Shown one piece after another: positions 1-8,406 of a stretch of DNA of 27,927 bases. Positions within the stretch are counted from its first letter, which is position 1. Each line of letters starts with the position of its first letter. Below the pieces are notes generated by a model. That model was not told where the DNA came from. It ran no database searches and saw only the letters and a program-made list of their open reading frames with translations. The stretch is from Candidatus Methanoplasma sp. (GTDB lineage Archaea; Thermoplasmatota; Thermoplasmata; Methanomassiliicoccales; Methanomethylophilaceae), in the NCBI GenBank assembly GCA_031261625.1, contig JAISJG010000014.1, positions 1 to 27,927 of the forward strand, in the 5' to 3' direction. A program made the position numbers and the translations under genes.

Positions 1-74
1 ATTCAATCAAAAACAGATAGGTTACATCAGAGATGTCCTACATACCTGAAACCGCATTCGTTCATACATAAGCA

Positions 75-1373
75 TCACGGCCCCAATTTGTCTATGGGAA
101 CAATTATCACTCCGTCATCTCTCGTGTATGCCACCCCTCCTCCTGCGGACAGAACCGCAAGAAACGAAGGTTTGCGCGCATCTTCGGCCATCTTATCTCT
201 GAATTTAAGCAGATTCTTTGCCGCAACATCGAATTCGAAATCACCGAGTTTTGCTTCAATGGCGCCCCATCTGCCGTCATCCAGCACAATGATCTCATCG
301 ACCTCCAATCCGCTCTCATCACGATAGAAATACACCTCGCCTCCGATGTTCTGAGCATATACACAAAGGTCCCTGTAACATAACGATTCGAATATCCGCC
401 CGGTGGTGCATGGGTCGTCCCTCAACAATCCTGGCGATGCTTTCAGAGCCGCCGCGGCCAGGGACGGATCCGTCAGATGTATTTTCGGAGAAGTGCGCAT
501 CCGTGCTTTGGAACGCAGAGAAGGTTTCCATGCCTCCTGCTCACATACCACGAATATCATCTTCAGTGCTTCGACGTAACTTCTTACATTCGAATCACTG
601 ATATCTATCCCGTCCTCCCTGGAAGCATCCCTGGTTATCGTTGTAGCCTTCACTTGCGTTGCACTGTTCCGCGCCAGGGATCTCATGATCGCCCTCCCTG
701 CAGATATGTTCCTTTTTATTCCGTCCGCACGGGAAACATCGGATCCGACTATCGATGAGAGATATCCGTTTGCCAGAGCGGCACCGTTACCGCCTGCGGA
801 CCATATCGCATCCGGCCATCCTCCTCTGCATATTATCTCTGTTATCTTCACGAAATCCATTTCCGAAAGAGATGTTTTTATTGCCTTACCGTCGAAAAGC
901 GCGGATAATGATATGGATCCGTCGCTGTCCCCGGCCTCGAAAGAAGATAATGTCCTCATCTCCACAGTTACGAATCTGCCTGTTCCTGTGTGCAGATGAG
1001 AGGCCTCGGGAGGTACCGCGGATCCGGTGAATATGAACATCCCCCGTATGCGTTCTGCATCGATCTTCCTTCTGGCCGTATCCCAAAGCTCCGGTACGTA
1101 CTGCCACTCGTCCACAAGAAGAGGGTATTTTCCGCTCAGGACCTCGTTCGGAACCAATTTAGCCTTCGTCTTATCTGGTTCCTGGTCAACGAAGACCGCC
1201 GAATTGGAATGATGAAGTCCGGTCCACGATTTGCCGCACCACTTTGGTCCGGTGATAAGCACACCTCCGAATGTACTGAGCATATTATCGATATGCCCGT
1301 CCACCAGTCTCGGACGGTATTCCGTGCCCGTTTTCCTTGCTTTGGAAACTTTGTTCCCTGATGCTGGGTTCAT
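75..1373 (-). CDS. AAA-family ATPase with C-terminal DUF4143/nuclease-like domain
   Basis: This 432-residue protein looks like the archaeal/bacterial 'ATP-binding protein, DUF4143' family. The Walker A loop GPKWCGKS lies at residues 42-49 and a Walker B strand LLVDEW at 85-90. The middle part matches DUF4143. The C-terminus has a PD-(D/E)XK-like pattern, an E-x-D followed by strand AIEAKLG near residues 365-385, typical of the nuclease-like tail. The biological role of the family is not settled; nucleotide binding is certain from the P-loop, while DNA cleavage is only inferred. The start follows a TATA-like stretch (about 1379-1390) and a direct-repeat array, so the message may be nearly leaderless. 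It stands alone, divergent from gatCAB. Its last residues (PSFLAVLSAGG...VPIDKLGP) closely match a gene remnant at 19525-19638. Confidence 0.85.
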   Translation of the reverse strand: MNPASGNKVSKARKTGTEYRPRLVDGHIDNMLSTFGGVLITGPKWCGKSWTGLHHSNSAVFVDQEPDKTKAKLVPNEVLSGKYPLLVDEWQYVPELWDTARRKIDAERIRGMFIFTGSAVPPEASHLHTGTGRFVTVEMRTLSSFEAGDSDGSISLSALFDGKAIKTSLSEMDFVKITEIICRGGWPDAIWSAGGNGAALANGYLSSIVGSDVSRADGIKRNISAGRAIMRSLARNSATQVKATTITRDASREDGIDISDSNVRSYVEALKMIFVVCEQEAWKPSLRSKARMRTSPKIHLTDPSLAAAALKASPGLLRDDPCTTGRIFESLCYRDLCVYAQNIGGEVYFYRDESGLEVDEIIVLDDGRWGAIEAKLGDFEFDVAAKNLLKFRDKMAEDARKPSFLAVLSAGGGVAYTRDDGVIIVPIDKLGP

Positions 1374-1400
1374 AGTACGATATTACATCCATTGTATTTG

Positions 1401-1487
1401 TAACATCACTTTTGCGGACTTTTTAACATCACTTTTGCGGAATAAAAAATTAAACATTTGCGGACTTTTTAACATCACTTTTGCGGA
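1401..1487. repeat. Direct-repeat array upstream of the ATPase gene
   Basis: The 18-bp word TAACATCACTTTTGCGGA occurs three times, at 1401-1418, 1424-1441 and 1470-1487. The last two belong to a longer perfect 31-bp repeat at 1411-1441 and 1457-1487 (46-bp period). The array lies directly upstream of the presumed promoter of the minus-strand ATPase gene. An operator for autoregulation is inferred from position. I see nothing else in 1488-1660. Confidence 0.85.
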
Positions 1488-1662
1488 TATTAATCACAGT
1501 CTGTATGGTATCTGACAGTCCTTTTCTCCCTTGCAATTGGAGAATTATACGATTTGTCTGATTATCGCCGAAAACAGTATATCGTCGGACAATACACATG
1601 CACAGGACCGGATGACAGCCGATTATTGCCTGTAAAGATTATTCTGACCCGATTTCTTTGGA

Positions 1663-1674
1663 TAAATAATATAT
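1663..1674 (+). promoter_or_regulatory. Archaeal TATA box for gatCAB
   Basis: The AT-rich stretch TAAATAATATAT lies about 31-42 bp before the gatC ATG. This spacing puts transcription initiation a few bases before the start codon, giving a very short leader. Confidence 0.55.
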
Positions 1675-1704
1675 CCGATACATCCAATCGCTTCCTGTCT
1701 TACC

Positions 1705-1977
1705 ATGGATAAAGAAGCGGTCAGCAGGGTTGCGCGTGCGGCGCACATAGCGCTCACGGAAGAAGAGCTCGACAGATACAGCAAGGACCTCGGCGATATC
1801 CTGGATTATTTCAAGGTCCTCGACGAAGCCCCCGAAGGCGAAGGCAACGGTGTCGACCCTATCGAAATAGCAGACATCACCAGAGAGGACGAACCGCACA
1901 TCGATATCGATCCTTTCGTTCTTCTCGAGAACATGAAGACCTACGACGGTTTCGTAAGGGGGCCCAGACTTTCATGA
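1705..1977 (+). CDS. gatC: Aspartyl/glutamyl-tRNA amidotransferase subunit C
   Basis: GatC is the small structural subunit of the GatCAB amidotransferase. It wraps the GatA-GatB interface and stabilises GatA. The 90-residue protein has the family pattern: an N-terminal helical part (VARAAHIALTEEELDRYSKDL at about 9-29), then DILDYFKVLDE, an acidic middle stretch and a C-terminal VRGPRLS. Its length is normal (90-100). It is the first gene of gatCAB and its stop overlaps the gatA start as ATGA, implying translational coupling. In archaea that make Gln-tRNA with GatDE, GatCAB serves Asn-tRNA; that assignment is inferred here. Confidence 0.93.
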   Translation: MDKEAVSRVARAAHIALTEEELDRYSKDLGDILDYFKVLDEAPEGEGNGVDPIEIADITREDEPHIDIDPFVLLENMKTYDGFVRGPRLS

Positions 1978-3284
1978 CCTCCCTGGAGAAACTCAACTCG
2001 ATATATTCCATATTCAGTGCCATTGCTCCCGAAAATGATAACACGGATGCAAAATTCCAATTCTCCGCTAAAGATAACCTAACATCCGTAGGCCTGGAAA
2101 CAAAATGCGGATCCAGAATTCTGGAGGGCTACCGCCCCGCATTCGATGCCACCGCGATATCCAAAATGAAAGATATCGGAGGAAGACTCATCGGAAAAAC
2201 GAACATGGACGAGTTCGGATTCGGTACATTCTCAACGAACTCGGCATTCGGCGTCCCCAAGAACCCTTTCGACCTGGAGAGATCCTGCGGAGGTTCGTCC
2301 GGAGGGTCGGCATGTGCCGCCGCCGTTCTGGAAGATCATGTTTCTCTGGGAGTCTCCACCGGAGGCTCCATATGCTGTCCCGCCAGCTTCTGCGGTGTCT
2401 ACGGGATCACCCCTACATACGGCCGTGTCTCCAGATACGGACTTATCGATTACGGGAACTCACTTGACAAAATAGGACTTCTTTCGTCGAAAGCGTCCGA
2501 CCTTTCAAAATATCTTCCGGTCATCTCGGGAAAGGATCCGAAAGACCCGACGTCCTGCGTACAGCCTGACCTTAAACTCGAAGGAAAGAGGATTGGATCC
2601 GTAGCGATTCCGAAAGAAGCTGTCGGGGGAGTGAGCAAAGACGTCCTCAAAGCGTTCGACGATTCCGTCGAGACACTGAAAAGCTCCGGGATCGATGTCG
2701 TTTACAAGGATATGCCGTTCCTGAAATACGCCATGCCTGCGTATTACATCCTGGCAACGTCCGAGGCATCCACGAACCTTGCAAGATACGTCGGAATGAG
2801 ATACGGTCAGCAGGAAGGAGACTTGTCATTGAAATTCGATGATTATTTCACTTCCTTCAGGACCCAGTACTTCGGAGACGAAGCGAAAAGAAGGATCCTC
2901 CTCGGAACATATACAAGAATGGCTGGATTCAGGGACAGGTACTACGCCAAAGCACTGAGGGTAAGACTTCATGTGATCGAATCGTACAAAGCCGTTTTCA
3001 AAGAGCATGACGCCGTTCTGACGCCGACCATGCCGTTCGTTTCACCGAGATTCGACGAGATCTCGAAAATGAGCCCTGTCGATTCCTATTCTGCGGATTA
3101 TCTCACTGTCCCGGCGAACCTTGCCGGAACTCCTCACCTATCGGTCCCGTGCGGATACGACGGAAGGGGGATGCCCATCGGAATGCAGCTGGTCACCGAC
3201 CACTGGAACGAGGATCTTCTGCTTTCGTTCGCAAACGACTGGGACAAGACCTTCAAAATAAGAAAAGCAGAGGTGAAAGCATGA
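1974..3284 (+). CDS. gatA: Aspartyl/glutamyl-tRNA amidotransferase subunit A
   Basis: This is the amidase-signature subunit that releases ammonia from glutamine or asparagine for GatB. The catalytic triad is visible: Lys33 in FSAKDN, cis-Ser108 in CGGSSGGSACAA, and nucleophile Ser132 in GVSTGGS. The spacings of 75 and 24 residues equal those of Staphylococcus aureus GatA (Lys79, Ser154, Ser178). The protein is 436 residues, about 45 shorter at the N-terminus than bacterial GatA. That loss lies before the first catalytic residue, so activity should be retained. It overlaps gatC by 4 nt and gatB by 4 nt, both as ATGA, in keeping with equimolar synthesis of the complex. Confidence 0.95.
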   Translation: MTSLEKLNSIYSIFSAIAPENDNTDAKFQFSAKDNLTSVGLETKCGSRILEGYRPAFDATAISKMKDIGGRLIGKTNMDEFGFGTFSTNSAFGVPKNPFDLERSCGGSSGGSACAAAVLEDHVSLGVSTGGSICCPASFCGVYGITPTYGRVSRYGLIDYGNSLDKIGLLSSKASDLSKYLPVISGKDPKDPTSCVQPDLKLEGKRIGSVAIPKEAVGGVSKDVLKAFDDSVETLKSSGIDVVYKDMPFLKYAMPAYYILATSEASTNLARYVGMRYGQQEGDLSLKFDDYFTSFRTQYFGDEAKRRILLGTYTRMAGFRDRYYAKALRVRLHVIESYKAVFKEHDAVLTPTMPFVSPRFDEISKMSPVDSYSADYLTVPANLAGTPHLSVPCGYDGRGMPIGMQLVTDHWNEDLLLSFANDWDKTFKIRKAEVKA

Positions 3285-4618
3285 AGATAGGATTGGAGAT
3301 CCACGTTCAGCTTCCCACCCTGTCGAAGATGTTCTGTTCCTGTCCCACGACGGATGCGGACGCTCCGAACACCCATGTGTGCCCCACATGTCTCGGCATG
3401 CCTGGGTCCAGACCCGTAATGAACAAGAAGGCCCTGGAATACGGTATAATGCTGGCGAAGATGCTCAACTGCAAAATCGCAGACACCACCTGGTTCTCCA
3501 GGAAGACGTATTTCTATCCTGACATGAGCAAAAGCGTTCAGATCACACAGTACGACAACCCCGTCGGATACGAAGGCGTGTACTATCTGAACGGAAAGAA
3601 ACCCATACGTATAACCCGCATTCAGCTTGAAGAAGATCCTGGAAAGACGAAAAGAGTGGGGGATCTCTCCTCGCTCGTGGATTATAACCGCTCCGGGATC
3701 CCGCTCGCAGAGATCGTCACCGAGCCTGACATTGCTACTCCCGCTGAAGCAAGAGAGTTCCTCGGCCAACTGATATCGGATATCAGACACACGCTCGACC
3801 TCCCCGGGGACGGGGAAAGGAGCATCCGCTGCGACTGTAACATCTCGGTCGGAGTGGAAAGATGCGAGGTCAAGAACGTCACCGGTCTAAAAAACGTGGA
3901 AAAAGCGTTGATGTTCGAGGTCATAAGACAAACGAAGATCCTCAAGGCCGGTGGTAAGATCGACCGTGAAACAAGACGTTTCGACGAGGAACGCGGGGTC
4001 ACGATCTCCGTAAGAAAGAAAGAATTCGAAGCGGATTACGGATTCATCGACGAACCGGACCTCGGCATATTCTATATCAAAAAGCTTGCCGAGACCGTCA
4101 GGATCAAAGAGAGTCCGCTTAACCTCACGTTACGCCTTTCCAAGGAGTACGGGATAGATCCGAAGGCGGCGAAACAGATAGTCTCCACGTCGGTGGAACT
4201 TGCAGCTGTTTTCGAGGAACTTGCCAAAGTTACGGACGTACAGACGGCACTATCGTGGACCGTCGGTACCATAAGTGCCAGCTGGAAAATATTCGAATCA
4301 CGTTCCGTTGATAAAACAGGCATTGCAGATATCGTGAAGAAGTATTTCGACGGGACCATAAATGACGTTGAATGCAATCTTCAGTTAAAGTCATACATGA
4401 CCGGAACGGACGTTGAATCCGCAAAGAACGCGTCTGCGGACCTTGACGTTCTTATCTCCGGCTATATCGAAGAGAACCCCGGGATCATCGACGAGATCAG
4501 GAAGAACGAGAAAGCTTCCAACCGTATCATCGGCCATGTGATGAAACAGACCGGCGGAGCTTATTCGTCCGCCGACATCGTAGAAGCGACGAAGAGGATC
4601 GTTTCTTCAAGATTGTAA
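3281..4618 (+). CDS. gatB: Aspartyl/glutamyl-tRNA amidotransferase subunit B
   Basis: GatB binds the mischarged tRNA, phosphorylates the side-chain carboxylate and transfers ammonia from GatA. I chose the ATG overlapping the gatA stop because it gives the family N-terminus MKIGLEIHVQL. An in-frame opening further upstream lies wholly inside gatA. The product is 445 residues. Zinc-binding cysteines 19, 21, 34 and 37 are present (FCSC...VCPTC). The cradle-domain motifs YFYPDMSKSVQITQYD and EDPGK follow, and the C-terminal YqeY-like helical tail ends in GGAYSSADIVEATKRI. It is the last gene of the operon, followed by a strong inverted repeat. Confidence 0.95.
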   Translation: MKIGLEIHVQLPTLSKMFCSCPTTDADAPNTHVCPTCLGMPGSRPVMNKKALEYGIMLAKMLNCKIADTTWFSRKTYFYPDMSKSVQITQYDNPVGYEGVYYLNGKKPIRITRIQLEEDPGKTKRVGDLSSLVDYNRSGIPLAEIVTEPDIATPAEAREFLGQLISDIRHTLDLPGDGERSIRCDCNISVGVERCEVKNVTGLKNVEKALMFEVIRQTKILKAGGKIDRETRRFDEERGVTISVRKKEFEADYGFIDEPDLGIFYIKKLAETVRIKESPLNLTLRLSKEYGIDPKAAKQIVSTSVELAAVFEELAKVTDVQTALSWTVGTISASWKIFESRSVDKTGIADIVKKYFDGTINDVECNLQLKSYMTGTDVESAKNASADLDVLISGYIEENPGIIDEIRKNEKASNRIIGHVMKQTGGAYSSADIVEATKRIVSSRL

Positions 4619-4631
4619 AAATGGCAGATTT

Positions 4632-4661
4632 CGCCGGAAGGTTGTTGGCTCCCTTCCGGCG
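4632..4661. terminator. Perfect 10-bp inverted repeat after gatB
   Basis: CGCCGGAAGG (4632-4641) pairs with CCTTCCGGCG (4652-4661) around a 10-nt loop. It begins 14 bp after the gatB stop. There is no T-run directly after it on the plus strand, while the minus strand reaches a T5 about 11 nt after the stem. It could therefore end transcription from either side, or mark a processed 3' end. Confidence 0.5.
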
Positions 4662-4753
4662 TGTGGTGATTTGGAGAATCTACGGAGGCGATTTTCCAGG
4701 CCCGCTGCCCCGGACCTAATGTCACAATATCTATAACGCGCACCGAGTATATA

Positions 4754-4775
4754 AGATTTAGGTATTCCTAAATCT
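4754..4775 (-). terminator. Hairpin at the end of aspS
   Basis: AGATTTAGG (4754-4762) and CCTAAATCT (4767-4775) form a perfect 9-bp stem with a 4-nt loop. It touches the aspS stop codon and is followed, on the minus strand, by TTATATAC. The position suggests a role in 3'-end formation of aspS. A TATATAA word lies beside it on the plus strand, but no gene follows it. Confidence 0.5.
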
Positions 4776-6598
4776 CATTCCGATTTGGTATTATCCTCGG
4801 TCTCGTCGAAATTGAAATCCTCTACCGCGAGTGTGAGTATCTGCAACTCTTCGAGCTTGGAATCCTCTACCTTCTCCGGGGAACCGTCGAGCAGCGACAC
4901 CGCTTTCTTGTTCTTCGGGAATGCGATCACGTCACGTATGGATTCTCTTCCGAGCAGGATCGTTGTGAACCTGTCTATTCCGAGTGCGATACCACCGTGG
5001 GGAGGTGCACCGAAACCGAGCGCCTCGACGAAGAATCCGAAATCCTTCTCGATCTTCTCGTCGGACATTCCCAATTTCTTAAAAACGGCTCTCTGAACCT
5101 CGGGTTTGTTTATCCTTTCGGAACCGGATCCGAGCTCGTTGCCGTTGAGACAGAGGTCGAAACACGCCCCTCCGACGTATTTTGCATCCAGATCGTGCTC
5201 TGGAAGAACGAACGGGTGGTGGAACGCATCATGTTTTCCCGAAACGGGATCGACCTCGAACATTGGACAGTCGACCAACCAGGAGAACTGGAACTCGTCC
5301 TTCGGAACGAGATCGAGATCCTCTGCGATCTTCTTTCTGAGCGTTCCTCCTCCTTCGTAAGTTGCTTTCCACGGTCCGGCGATAAGGAATACTAAATCCC
5401 CATCTTCCGCTTTGAGCGTGGATTTTATTTTACTCAGTATTTCGGGCGTGAAATATTTGGTGATGTTACTTTCAAGAATACCGTTCTCGCATCTCATCCA
5501 TGTGAGTCCGCCGAGTCCGGCATCCCTCTTTGCGTATGCGATGTAACGGTCCACTTCGTTCCTTCCGATCTTGGCCGCATGTGCCGCTTCGATCCTGATA
5601 CCTGCGACGATCCCGTTGGCTTTGATGATCCTCTGGAATATCTCGTAGGGAGCATCCTTCACCACATCCGTGAGAGAGACGAACTCCAGTCCGTATCTCA
5701 TATCCGGCTTGTCGGATCCGAACCTCTCCATGGCGTCGCGGTATCCGATCCTTATGAACGGGGTCTTGATCTCTTTTCCGTAGAGACCTTTCCAAACGTA
5801 TGCCACAAGTCCCTCGATGAGATCCTGTATGTCTTTGGAATCGACGAACGACATCTCGATATCCAGCTGTGTGAACTCGGGCTGACGGTCCTTTCTCGAA
5901 TCCTCATCGCGGAAACATCTTGCGACCTGATAGTAACGGTCGATCCCTCCTACCATGAGCATCTGCTTGAACAACTGAGGGGACTGCGGAAGTGCGTAGA
6001 ATGTTCCGGGGTGTATCCTTGACGGTACGATGTAATCCCTGGCACCTTCCGGTGTGGACCTTGCGAGTATCGGTGTTTCAACATCAAGGAATCCGTTCTT
6101 CTCGAGATATTGCCTTGCGAGGTTTGTGAATCTGCTTCTGAACTCTATGGCCTGGATCATCTCGGTCCTTCTGAGATCGAGATATCTGTACCTCATCCTG
6201 GTGTCTTCGTTGGGAAGAACGCCTTCCTTCTGGTCTCCGAGTTCGAACGGAGGTGCGGCGGACTTGTTGAGAAGTTCCGCTTTCGTGATGAGCACTTCTA
6301 TCTCTCCGGTGGGGTTCCTGGCATCATCCGTGCCTTCGACCCTTTTCCTTACGGTTCCGTTGATGGAGACCGCAGACTCACGTGTGAATGTTTTTATGAC
6401 ATCCGCGATGCTATTGGCATCGATCCCTTCGGGCAGGTCTTCCGGATCGAAAACGATCTGGGTTATTCCGTACCTGTCGGCAAGGTCGATGAATTCGACT
6501 CCGCCGTGGTCCCTCGAGAATCTTACCCAGCCCTGCAGACATACTTCTTTTCCTATATCCGCCGGCCTCAGGTCTCCGCAAGTGTTGGTCCTTCTCAT
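4775..6598 (-). CDS. aspS: Aspartyl-tRNA synthetase, bacterial type
   Basis: This class II synthetase charges tRNA with aspartate. The 607-residue length and layout are bacterial: an N-terminal OB-fold (GWVRFSRDHGGVEFIDLADR), motif 2 with FRDEDSRKDRQPEFTQLD, a GAD insertion domain in the middle, and motif 3 GGIALGIDRF followed by SIRDVIAFPKN. Archaeal AspRS is normally about 430 residues without a GAD domain. I start at the internal ATG (MRRTNTCGDL) because it has an AAAGGGG ribosome site 7 nt upstream and a TATA box at 6643-6650. An in-frame ATG 24 codons earlier overlaps the lrp stop and adds a non-conserved extension. It converges on gatCAB. A non-discriminating enzyme making Asp-tRNA(Asn) for GatCAB would fit, but specificity cannot be read here. 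Confidence 0.95.
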   Translation of the reverse strand: MRRTNTCGDLRPADIGKEVCLQGWVRFSRDHGGVEFIDLADRYGITQIVFDPEDLPEGIDANSIADVIKTFTRESAVSINGTVRKRVEGTDDARNPTGEIEVLITKAELLNKSAAPPFELGDQKEGVLPNEDTRMRYRYLDLRRTEMIQAIEFRSRFTNLARQYLEKNGFLDVETPILARSTPEGARDYIVPSRIHPGTFYALPQSPQLFKQMLMVGGIDRYYQVARCFRDEDSRKDRQPEFTQLDIEMSFVDSKDIQDLIEGLVAYVWKGLYGKEIKTPFIRIGYRDAMERFGSDKPDMRYGLEFVSLTDVVKDAPYEIFQRIIKANGIVAGIRIEAAHAAKIGRNEVDRYIAYAKRDAGLGGLTWMRCENGILESNITKYFTPEILSKIKSTLKAEDGDLVFLIAGPWKATYEGGGTLRKKIAEDLDLVPKDEFQFSWLVDCPMFEVDPVSGKHDAFHHPFVLPEHDLDAKYVGGACFDLCLNGNELGSGSERINKPEVQRAVFKKLGMSDEKIEKDFGFFVEALGFGAPPHGGIALGIDRFTTILLGRESIRDVIAFPKNKKAVSLLDGSPEKVEDSKLEELQILTLAVEDFNFDETEDNTKSE

Positions 6599-6605
6599 CA
6601 CAATA

Positions 6606-6650
6606 CCCCTTTGGGTTAGAATGTGTCCGCTAAGAACAGGGCCATATAAA
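6606..6650 (-). promoter_or_regulatory. aspS promoter and ribosome site
   Basis: On the minus strand a TTTATATG TATA box (6643-6650) is followed about 30 nt later by AAAGGGG (6607-6613), then the aspS ATG after a 7-nt spacer. This decides the internal start of aspS. It also indicates transcription independent of the upstream lrp gene. Confidence 0.55.
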
Positions 6651-6666
6651 ACATATTTGCCGTGTT

Positions 6667-7131
6667 TCATCCCAATATATTGGGAATGTAGTCGTTAGGG
6701 TCTTTCACGACATTGAGAACAACGGAAGTATTGGTCTTCCTGACGCCTTTGATGGCATTGATCACTTTCACTGTCTCGGAGAAATCATCCCTGTCGAGGC
6801 ACGATATCCAGACGATGGAGTCCGCATCACCGGTCACATCGAACACCGATATGACCTGCGGTATCTTGAGAAGCTCTTTCTGGACCTCTTTGACATTCTC
6901 GGCGTAGATGTGCACTATGCCCATGTACTCGAAACCGAGGTTCATGTAATCCACTTTGGCGCGGTATCCTTTGATTACGCCTTTCCCTTCGATCGCCTTC
7001 ACTCTCTGGATCAAAGTCGTAGGGTGCACACCGAGCTGTTTGGCGATCTGCCTGTAGGAACCCTGACTGGAAGTGCACAATAATTCTATAATGCGCCTAT
7101 CCAATTCATCATAGTCTTCTACACCTGCCAT
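6667..7131 (-). CDS. Lrp/AsnC family transcriptional regulator
   Basis: This 154-residue protein has the feast/famine regulator layout. An N-terminal winged helix-turn-helix covers residues about 8-55 (LDRRIIELLCTSSQGSYRQIAKQLG, then HPTTLIQRVKAIEGKGVIKGY). A C-terminal alpha-beta RAM ligand-binding domain follows (MGIVHIYAEN... VTGDADSIVWISCLDRDD). Such proteins act as dimers or octamers and sense amino acids. Its neighbours are aspS downstream and an alanyl-tRNA editing gene divergently upstream, so aminoacylation or amino-acid genes are plausible targets (inference). AAGGAG lies 8 nt before the ATG. The effector cannot be told from the sequence. Confidence 0.9.
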   Translation of the reverse strand: MAGVEDYDELDRRIIELLCTSSQGSYRQIAKQLGVHPTTLIQRVKAIEGKGVIKGYRAKVDYMNLGFEYMGIVHIYAENVKEVQKELLKIPQVISVFDVTGDADSIVWISCLDRDDFSETVKVINAIKGVRKTNTSVVLNVVKDPNDYIPNILG

Positions 7132-7165
7132 AGTTACAACTCCTTACTATGAGACATCGCATCGC

Positions 7166-7175
7166 ATATTTATTA
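7166..7175. promoter_or_regulatory. Shared divergent TATA region for lrp and alaX
   Basis: ATATTTATTA lies 25-34 bp before the chosen alaX ATG at 7200 and about 35-45 bp before the lrp ATG at 7131. It reads as a TATA-like element on both strands. No other AT-rich element lies between the two starts. Confidence 0.45.
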
Positions 7176-7199
7176 CATTATGATTTGCATGTAACCCAT

Positions 7200-8375
7200 A
7201 TGACGGATGAGATCTTCAGAAGGGACGGTTACGCCTTCGAATTCGAAGCGGAGGTCATCTCTTCGAACAACGATCTGGTTGAACTCGATATTACCGCATT
7301 CTATCCCGGAGGCGGGGGGCAGGTGTGCGATACGGGCACGATACGCGGAACCCAAGTGACCGAAGTTTTCTACAAAGGTGACAATATTATCCACAAAGTC
7401 CCCGGGAACGATCTGAAAAAGGGAGAGCGTGTCTGGTGCAGCGTCGATTGGGACAGACGTTACGAACTGATGAAGGGCCATACAGGAGAACATCTTCTCT
7501 TCTGTGCCCTGAAAAGACAGGATCCCGAACTCACAATAACAAAAATTTCAATCGCCGAGGATGATAATTCCGTCATCGTCGACCATGATCCGGGATGGGA
7601 TGCGATCGGAAAAGCATTGGAATTCGCCAATCAGGCCATTAGGGACAATCTCACCGTCACGAAAAGCATCATGAGCCGTAACGATCCCGAACTCGAGAAA
7701 GTTAGAATTAAATTAGACCGCATCTCCGAGGACGAGGAGATTTCCGTCGTTTCCATCGGGGATATCGACCTTTCCGCATGCAGCGGGGTCCATGTGATGG
7801 AGACATCCGAACTGGAAGCGATACTCGTGGACCGCAAGGTATCGGCGGGAAAGGACGGAGTCGCGATCCATTTCAAGGTCGGAAGCAAAGCCGTGGATTC
7901 CGCCGTGAAACTGGCGTTGGTCAGCCTTCAGGCATCCGACGAAGCGGGAAGCAAGCCCGAAGACCTGGTAAGATGGATCTCCAACACCAAACACGATCTG
8001 GAAGTCGGAAAGAACGCAGCAAGATCCCTCGTGAAGGACAGACTCCGCGACCTTGTTCCTAACAATGTGAAAGGAACCGACATCTTCTCCGGGATATTCC
8101 CCGCAGCAGACCGTACGGTATTCGCGGATGCTTCCGAATCCATACGCCGGAAGGGCGGAATTGCCGTACTGCTTTCCACCGGAGATACATTATCTGTCAT
8201 CCTGGCGTCCGGAAACCCGAAGGTCGATTGTAAAACGATCCTGGGAAAAGTGCTGACCGGATTCGGTGGCCGCGGAGGCGGAAAGAACGATTTCGCACAG
8301 GGCGGCGTACCCGATACAAGCACTGCGGAATCCGTGTTGTCGAAACTTATCGAAGAGGTTGTACTTTCCCTATAA
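7200..8375 (+). CDS. alaX: Alanyl-tRNA editing protein, AlaX-L type
   Basis: AlaX proteins hydrolyse Ser-tRNA(Ala) or Gly-tRNA(Ala) in trans. The four zinc ligands of the editing site are visible: His94 and His98 in GHTGEHLL, and Cys194 and His198 in ACSGVH. The N-terminus has the AlaRS-like motif FYPGGGGQVCDTG (34-46). The C-terminal domain is DHHA1-like and ends with the glycine-rich FGGRGGGKNDFAQGG. That domain makes this the long (AlaX-L) form, 391 residues. I prefer the ATG at 7200 (MTDEIFRRDG) over one 17 codons upstream, because the TATA-like element then sits at the correct distance and the extension is not family-like. Confidence 0.92.
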   Translation: MTDEIFRRDGYAFEFEAEVISSNNDLVELDITAFYPGGGGQVCDTGTIRGTQVTEVFYKGDNIIHKVPGNDLKKGERVWCSVDWDRRYELMKGHTGEHLLFCALKRQDPELTITKISIAEDDNSVIVDHDPGWDAIGKALEFANQAIRDNLTVTKSIMSRNDPELEKVRIKLDRISEDEEISVVSIGDIDLSACSGVHVMETSELEAILVDRKVSAGKDGVAIHFKVGSKAVDSAVKLALVSLQASDEAGSKPEDLVRWISNTKHDLEVGKNAARSLVKDRLRDLVPNNVKGTDIFSGIFPAADRTVFADASESIRRKGGIAVLLSTGDTLSVILASGNPKVDCKTILGKVLTGFGGRGGGKNDFAQGGVPDTSTAESVLSKLIEEVVLSL

Positions 8376-8400
8376 TTAATTAAGAGGGAAGTCATGAGGT
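8369..8400 (+). promoter_or_regulatory. Likely nac promoter and ribosome site
   Basis: TATAATTAATTAA overlaps the end of alaX, and GAGGT at 8396-8400 lies 6 nt before the nac ATG. This suggests nac-hypC can be transcribed separately from alaX. Confidence 0.4.
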
Positions 8401-8406
8401 TGGATT

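Noticed and set aside
3149..3280. Longer gatB start
   Set aside because: The extra codons lie within gatA and give no family similarity; the ATG at 3281 gives the standard N-terminus.
6599..6670. Longer aspS start at 6670
   Set aside because: A TATA box and ribosome site lie between it and the ATG at 6598, and the added 24 residues are not family-like.
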